The notes beneath the pieces were generated by a model. The model worked only from the letters and a program-made list of their open reading frames with translations, was not told the origin of the DNA and made no database searches. A program made the translations under genes and the position numbers. From assembly GCA_965222445.1 (NCBI GenBank), contig CBDCTY010000002.1, forward strand, positions 1,984,001-2,048,000: a DNA stretch of 64,000 nucleotides, given 5' to 3'. Below are positions 18,824 through 27,696 of the stretch, piece by piece. This DNA comes from GCA-958296115 sp965222445 (GTDB lineage: Bacteria; Chloroflexota; Dehalococcoidia; Lucifugimonadales; CAJWER01). The number at the start of each line of letters is the position of its first letter. Positions within the stretch are counted from its first letter, which is position 1.

Positions 18824-21800
18824 ATGGCCCCGAAGAGCCCTAATTTGGCACCGCCATCCCGCTTGGGACGTCATCTAAGCCTGGGGACTCCCTCATCCGG
18901 GAAATGCCGGGCCATGGCATTGGTTATCGTGCTCGCCGGAGTGCTGGTTGCGAATGTCATCCCGGATGGTCCCACAGGCCATCTTGCATATGCGCAGACA
19001 ACCGACTCTTCAATAGAGTTCGCCGAGAACGGCACATCCCCGGTCGCCCCCTTCTTTGCCTATGACCAGGACGGCGACGCCATCGTGTGGTCCCTGAGCG
19101 GTCCCGATGCCGACCAGTTCACCATCGATGGCGGGGTGCTGGCCTTCAGGGAGCCCCCTAATTACGAGGACCCGCAGACGGCGGCAACGGGCGTGCCACT
19201 GGCGGAGAGGAACGTGTACAGGGTTACCATCGAGGCGGGCGGCGGCACGCACGAGGTGGCCGTGACGGTCACGGACGTGGACGAGGCAGGGACGGCGAGC
19301 ATGAACAGGCTGCAGCCGCAGGTATCCCGCCCGCTCGGGGCCAGCCTGTCGGACGAGGACGAGGTGGTGTCGGGCCAAAGGTGGCAGTGGGCGAGGTCGG
19401 AAGACCGGACGACGTGGAGTGACATAGAGGGAGCGACATCGCCGAGGCGGAGTCCGGCGGAGGCGGACGAGGGCATGTACCTGCGCGCGACAGTCACCTA
19501 TTCCGACAAGTTCGGCGCCGGCAAGATCGCTTCGGCGGTGAGCGCCAGACGCGTTGAGGCGAGGACCCTGTCCAATGCGATCACCGTGGATGAGGGAACC
19601 CCATCGGCCGAGTGCCGCAATGACACGGATATTCGCGACGTCGGCGGCTGGGCCCGGATAGAAGGGGCCTCGTCGTCGGCCTACGTCCCGAGTCTGGCTG
19701 ACGTAGACAGGTGCCTGCGGGCGACGGCGTTCTACACCGACAACCTGGATGACGCTGAGAGGCAGGCAACGGGGGTGTTGGAAGCTCCAGTGCAGGACAG
19801 CAGACCTGCCAACGCCGCCCCGAGATTCGTGGACCAGGACCTGAACTCCCCGGGAGACCAGTCGGACAGGACGAGCCGGAAGATTGCGGAGAACACTGAT
19901 CCCGAGGAGAGCATTGGGACCCCGGTCGGCGCCATGGACGATGACGGCGAGCTGCTGATCTACACCCTGGATGGCGCGGACGCTTCCTTCTTCAGCATTT
20001 CGAGGAACAACGGCCAGATCATGACGAAGGCTTCTCTGAACTACGAGGCCAGGAACAGCTACAGCGTGGTGGTGACCGCCACCGATCCCTCGGGAGCCGC
20101 GGACAGCATAGATGTGACCATCAACGTCACCAACGTGCACGACCCAGTACATATAACGGGAGTCCGCTCGGTACGCTACCCCGAGAACGGTACGGACCCC
20201 TTAGCCTCCTTCACGGCTTTTGACGAGGCCGAACATGTCATCAGGTGGTCTGTAAGCGGGTGTGACGACGACCTGTTCACCATCGATGACGGCGTGCTGG
20301 CCTTCAGGGAGCCCCCCAACTACGAGGACCCTCAGTCTGCGGAAGATTGCCCGCTGCCGTCGGTAAGGAACGTGTACCGGGTGACCGTAGAAGCTGCCGG
20401 CGGCAGGCGCAGCGTGACCGTGGCGGTGACGGACGTGGACGAGGCCGGAGTGGCGAACATAGACCGGCCGCAGCCGCAGGTATCCCGGCCGCTCGTCCGA
20501 CAGGCTGGCGGACGAGAGGTGGCAGTGGGCGAGGTCCGAAAACGGAAGGACGTGGACGGACATAGAGGGAGCGACATCGCCGCTGCGGAGGCCGGCGCCG
20601 GCTGATGTGGGCATGTACCTGCGTGCGACGGTCACCTACGCCGACAAGTTCGGCGCTGGCAAGACCGCCTCGGCGGTGAGCGCCAACCGTGTGGAGGCGA
20701 CGACCCTGTTCAATGCCGCTCCCTCCTTCGCCGGCCAGGACGACGATGAGTCCACCCGCTACATCGATATCGCCCGGTCCGTACCCGAGAACACGGCCGT
20801 GGCCATGTCCATAGGCGATCCGGTATCGGCGACGGACGCCGACGAGGACATCCTGTTCTACGAGCTGCTGGACACCCCCGACCTGGAGGACACCCCCGAC
20901 CTGGGGGATGACGACGGCGATGCGCGCTTCACCATCGACAGCCTCACCGGCCAGATAAGGGTCGGCAAGGTGCTGGGCGCCGACCCAGGCGCGACCGAAG
21001 ACGAGGACTCGGCGGAGGATCTCAACGGGGATCCCGCGCTGCCCCATGATGAGGATGCCGACGAGGAAGACAACAGCGAGTACGTCCTGCGGGTGCGGGC
21101 AAGCGACCCCTCGACCGCCTCGGCCACGGTGAACGTCATCGTCACGGTCACCGAGGTGAACGAGCCCCCGCCTTCAGTGATGACGCGCCGACGCTGCTGA
21201 GCGTAGTGGAGAACGCGGACCCGCTGGTTATGAAGGAGGGGCGCAGCGGCCCCGCCATTAAAGACGATACCTACGAGGTTACCGACCAGGACGGCATAGT
21301 CACCGGTACTGACGGCTATGACGACACCACCTACACGTACTCGGTGTCTAGCGTCGACGGCGACGATTTTGTCTTTGGCAGCTCCGGCAAACTGACTTTC
21401 AAAACAGGCCACGAGCCTGACTTCGAAGACCAGAGCTCGTACTCGATAACGGTCGTGGCCCAGTCCGGCGAGGGCCCGCGCAGGCTGTCGGCCAGCCTGG
21501 ATGTGATCATCGAGGTGGTGGACGGGGAAGACGACGGAGCGGTGATCCTGTCCCAGAGGCAGCCGGAGGTGGGAATCGCGATACTTGCCATGGCCAGCGA
21601 CGACGACGGCGGAGTGACCATCAAGGAGTGGGTGTGGCAACTGTCCGAGGAGGTTACGGTGGACAGGGGCTTGCCGTCGAAAGAGTGCGTGGACGACCCT
21701 AGCACGGAGGGCATAGATCCCGTTGCCGAAGACGGCTGGACCACGATAGCCGAAGCAACGTCGGCGGTCTACGCCCCGAAGGCGGCCGACGTGCGCAGGT

Positions 21801-22288
21801 GCCTGCGGGCCAGGGCATTCTACGTCGACAACGTAGGCCGCGCTCAAGAGATGGCAACGGGAGTGCTGGAAGTCCCAGTAGGGCGACACGGGTCCTTTGA
21901 CACTGCTCCGGCATCGGACGGCGGGTTCGTGAATGCCCCGCCCGTGTTCCCCGACCAGGACTTCACCACGGAGTGCGACCAGTCCGACCGGACGAGCCGG
22001 GAGGTGCCGGAGAACAGTGAGGAAGAGCGGAGCATCGGAGCGCCGGTCAGCGCCCAGGATGAAGATGATGACCTGCTGATCTACACCCTGAGCGGCGCGG
22101 ACGCGGCATCTTTCGGCATCGGGAGGAACAATGGCCAGATGACGACGAAGGCTCCCCTGAACTACGAGGTCAGGAACAGCTACCCGGTGGTAGTAACTGC
22201 CACCGACCCGTTCGGCGCCACGGACAGCATAGTGGTGACCATCAACGTCACCGATGAGGACGACCCTGCAGTGATAACGGTTCGTTGA
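18824..22288 (+). pseudogene. Cadherin-like repeat surface protein, frameshifted
   Basis: A roughly 1150-residue secreted protein in three frames. A signal segment (about residues 27-58, ending AYAQ) is followed by cadherin-type beta domains (ENTDPEESIGTPV, YTLDGADASFFSISRNNGQI, YEARNSYSVVVTATDPSGA) alternating with a YLRATVTYSDKFG domain, in repeated blocks. Frame breaks lie near 20500 (a small deletion compared with the first block at about 19330) and near 21172 (an extra C in a CCCCC run). After correction the protein continues to 22288. Cadherin domains bind Ca2+ or carbohydrate and act in adhesion. Either a decaying gene or one with two sequencing errors; the 20500 change removes several bases, which favours decay. 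Confidence 0.75.
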
Positions 22289-22440
22289 CCGAAAGCTCGG
22301 AGAGCATCCGGTACTCGATGGGGGTCAACTCGACAAGGTTGTCCGGCCAGAGTCACCCTGACGTGGTCGTAGTCGATGGTCAGGTCTCCCACCACGTGGG
22401 CTTCGGAGGACTGGTCCAGCTCGAGCCCCGCGCCATTTCC
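22283..22440 (-). pseudogene. Fragment of an OmpR/PhoB-type DNA-binding domain
   Basis: Minus-strand reading gives VVGDLTIDYDHVRVTLAGQ and, after a one-base shift, VELTPIEYRMLSELSVN. These align with GDLTIDYADRAVTVSG and LSATEYKLLFELSIS of the kinase-regulator at 52571-54493. Only about 50 residues survive, abutting the 3' end of the cadherin-like gene. Confidence 0.7.
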
Positions 22441-22482
22441 TCAGAAGCGGCCCGCGGTCGGCACGGGTAGCCAGCAGCCTCA

Positions 22483-22899
22483 TTGCCCCCAGGGCCCTCA
22501 ACGTCGTCGTCCGCCGTCGAGTCGGTGATGGCCCGCCTCCCTGACGCTCGGATGCAACGGCCGGATTCGGGTCTGGTCTCCGACGAGTTTCGCAACGCGG
22601 CGGCGCTCATTCGCCACGCATGCCGCCACGGCGTTGCCAGAATCAACGCGGTGGGAGGCCACCGGTCAAGCATACCTTGGGACAGGTGGCACGAGTTGAG
22701 GCTGCTTCGGCAACTCCCGCAGGACGAGGTAGACGAAATCGCGGAGATCCCCTCGTCAACCCGGACGGCGTTAGCTCACGAGTTTGAGCCGACCATCGCC
22801 GAGTATCGCCGGCTCTGGCTGGCACGCAACCGTCCCGGCGGGCTGGACGACAGCACCGGCCGGTGGGAGGCGATGCTAGCCGAATATCGGCGCTCCTAG
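22483..22899 (+). pseudogene. Possible C-terminal remnant of a glycoside hydrolase
   Basis: The last about 100 residues look like real protein. EYRRLWLARNRPGGLDDSTG is reminiscent of the C-terminal helical tail of beta-N-acetylhexosaminidase-like enzymes. The upstream part is Ser/Pro-rich and unconvincing, with no start signal. Assignment is tentative. Confidence 0.3.
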
Positions 22900-23069
22900 T
22901 CTCGTTGCTCGCCCGTCCCCATAGGATGGGAAAACCACGACCGCTCGACTAGCACATAGTAAATTTGACTTCATATTCAAGCATGTCCGCGTGAGATGGG
23001 GGGAGGCCGGAGAACGGTGATGAGGTCGCGGCGAGTTGGATACCTGGTCGGGTGCACCGTACTGAGCCT

Positions 23070-23281
23070 TGACGCAGAATTGCCCGCGACCCACACCGGG
23101 TTGCGGTCTTCGTACCAGGTGCCGCCGTGGTTGTGGAACCAGAACAGGTACTTGCCGTTGCGGAGATTCCACACGAAGTTCGCCGCTCGCGGGTGCTTGA
23201 CGCGCCGGCCGTCGGCGAAGGTCATATAGGACGGCCCGGTCCAACTCCGGCCCCCGTCGCGGCTGTAGGCGTGGCAGGGAT
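23070..23281 (-). pseudogene. BNR/sialidase-like protein fragment
   Basis: SRDGGRSWTGPSYMTFADG contains the Asp-box pattern S-x-D-x-G-x-x-W of sialidase-type beta propellers, followed by KHPRAANFVWNLRNGKYLFW and HNHGGTWYEDRNPVWVAGN. Only about 70 residues (one to two blades) remain, and both ends run into unrelated sequence. Confidence 0.7.
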
Positions 23282-23396
23282 CTCCGTCTCCAGGTTGGCC
23301 AGCACAGGTACGCTCGATGAGCCAAGCCCCCTATGACTGAGGACGTGAACGGGTGGGCGCCCTGTGATGAGTTCTGGCGACCTGAAAGAGGATGGT

Positions 23397-25078
23397 CTAT
23401 CGCGTGCGAGGGACCAGGGCCGCCCCATCCCGCGAGGTGGCCTGGAATGCGAAGGCCCAGCCGCCATGATTCGAGCTTTCCACTTCATCGGAACGAGGCA
23501 CGCCCCCGTTGGAGACGTTGCTGAGTTTGACGACTACCACGTTCTCACCAGGGCGAAGTTGGACATCTACCGTCTGCGCCCGGAATGCGCTATGGTATCC
23601 TAGGTCGAATCGCTGGTCGTCATTGACCCGCAGCACCAGGTGGTCATCCTAGGCTACTCGGAGCCGTGCTGTCGTTTCTGTAGGCGCCCGCAGGACGCAG
23701 CGGGCGATTGCCACACCGCTGTGGGTCCCGGCCACCCCTCTTACGGGGGGACGAAAAACGTGGTTGAAGTCCACGAATCCGTGAAAGGCCGAGCGAGTGA
23801 CCCAGCGTGCCACGTTACGCTTGTCTTCCTCCGCCATCACGAAACTCGGAATCGAGACATCGGACGAGTACGTCCCCGCAACGACCCTCATCCACGGAGA
23901 CCCTTCCTCATGCATCCCGTCATAGATGGCTCCAGGCTCGAAGACGGACTCCGCTGAAAGCTCAGTCTCCATGGCGCGGTTGAGTTGATTGCCGAAGGGC
24001 CCGCACAACCACCACTCGCCTCCGGTTGGAAGGGGCAAGTCGTACGTCCCGCGGGGCAGCTCGACTCCCGGCCTGCGCTCGGGCGCTGGCGGCATTTCAT
24101 AGAACGGCCTGACTGGCGTCTCCTGGCACCAGTAGGTGGTAGCGCATATGTCGTTACGCATGGAACCAAAGCGCATGTGAATGGAATCGTGAAACAGGAT
24201 CTCATCGTGCTGGAAAAACCGATACCCCACGAGGCTCTGTGCCGCACGCGCATCTCCAACGCCCCACGTATTCATAGTACGGCATCTCCGCATAGAGGTG
24301 CGACGCCGGTGGATGGAGTGCTCCGCCGCTGCCGGTGCCAAACGTGTCCTCACCGCCAATCCCCCGTATGTTGGCAGGGTTATCGCCGTCACCATCTATG
24401 TATATGTTGTCCGCTCCGCCATGACTCCAGCGGTCGACATCATCCAGCAGCCTGACACCGTAAACAAACCCCACCAGCTGGCCCGGACCGTCGGCATCCA
24501 ACATAACAAAGTCCTCGCCGTGGCGCTGGGCCGGCATCTCACGACGCCAGCGGGCGCAGAACCGTCGCCGCTCCTCCATCTTCTGTCCGGGGTACCGGTG
24601 CCAGTCGACCTGCATGGACACACCGTGTCCACGCTCGCCGGCCTCCAGCTCGATGCGCGCCGAGCTCGCAAACGGCATGGGGAAGTAGCAATTCACCGCG
24701 CTCCGTGCCTGGACTGACAGATAGCGTGTGTTGATGGGGTAGTACTTCAATCCGTGCATGACTCCGAAGAAGTCACCGATGGGCGCTTCGACGTAGGGAA
24801 CAGGCTCTTCATCGAAGTAAATGCGGAGCACAACATCTCGATGTCCGGGATGTCCGGGTGCGTCCGAGACGCCGAGCCAGATGTGCTTGATGCAGCCGGG
24901 GCCGTCTAGCCTGGCGGCGGTGCGAGTTTCTCCGGCCGTTAGCGCCGGGGTGACGCTGACGCGGTCTGAAACGGCCATCTCGGGAAGGCGCAAATTCATT
25001 TCTTGCAGGTGCCGCGATGGAATGTCCCTTTGGAACGGGCCAGGCCCAAGAGAATACCGCCTCAGGCCGCGGTCAATG
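23397..25078 (-). pseudogene. DUF2961 (GH172-like) protein, frameshifted
   Basis: The first part (about 24262-25078) has the DUF2961 hallmarks DGPGCIKHIWLGVSD, PYVEAPIGDFFGVMHGLKYY, CYFPMPFASSARIELE, and DNIYIDGDGDNPANIRGIGGED covering the acidic centre. It then shifts frame at about 24260 (continuing FFQHDEILFHDSIHMRFG) and again at about 23650 into a beta domain (QTVDVQLRPGENVVVVKLSN). The family includes difructose-anhydride and arabinan-acting enzymes. No start survives: a MITE lies directly at the 5' edge. Confidence 0.82.
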
Positions 25079-25081
25079 TAA

Positions 25082-25181
25082 TACCAAGTCACCGTGATGC
25101 CGCCGTATATGTGCGGCCAGGGAGTGGGTTCCCGCCTTCGCGGGAATGACGGCTTTACGGCGCGCTCAAAATAAATTGGTA
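25082..25181. mobile_element. 100-bp MITE, copy 2
   Basis: One-base variant of 17664-17763 with the same TACCAA/TTGGTA ends and TAA duplication (25079-25081, 25182-25184). On the minus strand it separates the DUF2961 remnant from an apparently coding fragment at about 25185-25320 (ISVQDHAQGPLVLKVVIRR), which has no start and no recognised family. Confidence 0.9.
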
Positions 25182-25378
25182 TAATGAGTGGGCGCTTTGC
25201 CGCCATGCGGCGAATTACCACTTTCAGCACTAACGGACCCTGTGCATGGTCCTGTACAGAGATTTGCCAGGGCAGATCAAAAGATGGCCCTTTCGGCGCG
25301 CTTGATTCTACGCCTATCGTTGTCCAGGGAATATGTCAGGGATTAGTGTTGATTCAAGTCATAAGCACCGGGCATACC

Positions 25379-26509
25379 TCAGGTCTGGTAGGGGTCTGCT
25401 GCGTCGCGCAGGCCATCCCCGACGAAATTGAAGGTCAGGACGACCACCACCACGAGCAGGCCTGGGATGAGCAGCCAGATCGCGTGGCCCACCGCCTGGA
25501 GGTTCTGCGCTCCCTGCAGCAGTACGCCCCAGCTTATGGCCGGCGGCCTCATCCCCAGGCCGAGGAAACTCAAGGTGGTCTCGCCCAGTATCGTTGCCGG
25601 GATCGTCAGGGTGACGGAGGTGATCAAGTGGCTGAGGAAGGCCGGGACCATGTGGCGGAAGATGACCCGCGCCTCGGTGCAGCCGGAAGACCGGGCTGCC
25701 ATGACGAAGTCCTCCTCCCGCAGGGACAGGAAGCGGCCCCGGACCACCCGGGCCAGACCGATCCAGTGGATCAGGGAGAGGATGACGACGATGGCGAAGT
25801 AGATCCTTATCACAGACCAGCCCCGGGGCAGAGCCGCCGCCAGAGCCAGCCACAGTGGTAGGGTTGGAATGGAGTGCAGGACCTCGATGCACCTCTGGAT
25901 CAGCATATCGATCCATCCTCCAAAATACCCGGAGAGACCGCCCAGCAGAACGCCCAGGAAGAGGCTCAGGGCCACCCCCACGAGCCCTATGGACAGGGAG
26001 ACGCGAGTCCCATACGTCATACGTGAGTACATGTCTCGTCCCAGCCTATCCGTCCCCAGGATGTGAAGAGGGGCCCTTTCATCCAGGTCCTCGGTGCGAG
26101 GGCCGAAGAGGTGCCAGTCGGTCTCGAAGATCCCGAGGAGCTTGTAGGAATATCCTCGCACAAACAACCGGATAGGGTATTTTGTGCTCTTGTCCAGCTC
26201 GTACTCCATCCTGAGGGTGGTGGGATTTCGCCCCACTCTCAGGCCGTATACGAAGGGGCTGAAGCCACCATCGAAGAAGTGGACCCTCTGGGGTGAGACC
26301 AGGGCCCTTTTACTATCAACGAAAGTTGGGTCCTGGGTGGACAGGAACTCGGGAAACAGGGTTACCAGGTAAAAGCCCGCCAGGACCACAAGGCTGGCGA
26401 CGGCGACCCGGTGCTTCTTGAAGCGCCACCATATCAGCTTCCGCTGCGAAGCTACGTAGACTTGCCTCTCGGTTGCCGTGAGCCCCTCGGCCAGGCTTGT
26501 GATGCTCAT
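25379..26509 (-). CDS. ABC transporter permease, oligopeptide OppC/DppC type
   Basis: 376 residues. One N-terminal helix (about 36-55), a roughly 100-residue extracytoplasmic loop, then five helices with the BPD-transport EAA-type loop RSSGCTEARVIFRHMVPAFL that contacts the ATPase. LGTDRLGRDMYSRMTYGTRVSL is the OppC signature. It works with the OppB-type gene 3 bp upstream and the binding protein upstream of that. No ATPase genes follow within the window, so the importer must borrow OppD/F-like subunits encoded elsewhere. Confidence 0.93.
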   Translation of the reverse strand: MSITSLAEGLTATERQVYVASQRKLIWWRFKKHRVAVASLVVLAGFYLVTLFPEFLSTQDPTFVDSKRALVSPQRVHFFDGGFSPFVYGLRVGRNPTTLRMEYELDKSTKYPIRLFVRGYSYKLLGIFETDWHLFGPRTEDLDERAPLHILGTDRLGRDMYSRMTYGTRVSLSIGLVGVALSLFLGVLLGGLSGYFGGWIDMLIQRCIEVLHSIPTLPLWLALAAALPRGWSVIRIYFAIVVILSLIHWIGLARVVRGRFLSLREEDFVMAARSSGCTEARVIFRHMVPAFLSHLITSVTLTIPATILGETTLSFLGLGMRPPAISWGVLLQGAQNLQAVGHAIWLLIPGLLVVVVVLTFNFVGDGLRDAADPYQT

Positions 26510-26512
26510 GCC

Positions 26513-27502
26513 TCAGCGTTCCCCCTGGCGAATCCTGGGGTCCAGCCAGGCCAGCAGAATGTCGGAGATTAGTGTGCCTATGATCGTCAACACGCTTAGC
26601 AGCATGACAAGGGTCCCGGCCAGAAACATGTCCTGGGAAAAAAAGGCGTCGAGCAGCATGGGACCCTCTGTTTGCAGGCTTAGTACGATCGCCACGATGG
26701 TCCCGCTGGAGATCAAGCCAGGCAGGACCCAGCCCACCGAGCTCACGAACGGGTTGAGGGCCAGCCGGACCGGGTATTTGAGGACGAGCCTCCACCCCGG
26801 CATTCCCCTGGCCCGCGCCGCCTGCACATAGGGGTGCCTCAACTCGTCCAGCAGGTTGGCGCGCATCACCCTCATAGAGCCGGCGGTAGCGTTGGTGCCC
26901 ACTATCAGCGCCGGTAACCACAGGTGCTTGAGCAGGTCTATCACCTTGGCCAGGCTCCAGGGCGCCTGCACAACGTCTGGAGAGAAGAGGCCAGCAATGA
27001 CGTCCCCGGTCCAGGCAAAGACCGTCCACAAGACCAGAAGAGCCACCATGAAGTCAGGTGTGGCCAGTCCCAGGAATCCCACGCCGGTAAACAGATAATC
27101 GAGGAAGGAGTATTGCTTGACGGCGGAGAAGATTCCTATGGGGATGGCGATGGCCCAGGAGAAAAACAGGCCAACCAATGCCACGGCCATCGAGAGGCCG
27201 AGCCGCTCCCATATCAGCTCGGACACAGGGCGCTGCCACCGAAACGAGCGGCCGAAGTCCCCTCGTACCACCCCCCCCATCCACTTGAGGTACTGCTCGT
27301 AGATGGGTCGGTCCAGTTGGAATTCGTCCCGTAGTGCCCTGACCTCCGCCGGGTCCACCACCGTGCCCGACTCCTCCAGCATGGCAACGTAGGCGGTAAG
27401 GTAGTCACCCGGGGGTGCCTGGATAATCGCAAAGCTTACCACAGACAGCAGCAAGAGCGTTGGTATCGCTATGAATATCCGCCGTATTATGTAACCGAGC
27501 AT
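26513..27502 (-). CDS. ABC transporter permease, oligopeptide OppB/DppB type
   Basis: About 329 residues starting MLGYIIRRIFIAIPTLLLLS, the standard OppB start; I prefer this ATG over the GTG nine bases upstream. Six helices. The EAA loop is RGMPGWRLVLKYPVRLALNP and the family motif DRPIYEQYLKWMGGVVRGDFG is present. Its TGA is followed after 3 bp by the OppC-type ATG, so the two permeases are translationally linked. Substrate range in this family covers peptides, nickel, sugars and opines; unassigned here. Confidence 0.94.
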   Translation of the reverse strand: MLGYIIRRIFIAIPTLLLLSVVSFAIIQAPPGDYLTAYVAMLEESGTVVDPAEVRALRDEFQLDRPIYEQYLKWMGGVVRGDFGRSFRWQRPVSELIWERLGLSMAVALVGLFFSWAIAIPIGIFSAVKQYSFLDYLFTGVGFLGLATPDFMVALLVLWTVFAWTGDVIAGLFSPDVVQAPWSLAKVIDLLKHLWLPALIVGTNATAGSMRVMRANLLDELRHPYVQAARARGMPGWRLVLKYPVRLALNPFVSSVGWVLPGLISSGTIVAIVLSLQTEGPMLLDAFFSQDMFLAGTLVMLLSVLTIIGTLISDILLAWLDPRIRQGER

Positions 27503-27696
27503 GACCACCACACCTCAGCCCGATCCGTAGCCATCGAAGGGTGAGAGGACGAGCGCTGTTGGGGAGTGCTACCCACACGATCACGCAAAGCGGGCGGCCA
27601 GCCGAGACAAGCCACCCCCCTCGGGCCACGAGAACGCGTGCTTCCTGCCCCCAGGGACGCGCAGGAACGCGTGTGGGGGCAGGGGATCGATTGATT

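Noticed and set aside
18352..18824. Open frames on both strands between the IS and the cadherin-like gene
   Set aside because: No Shine-Dalgarno, no recognisable protein pattern, and neither strand is favoured.
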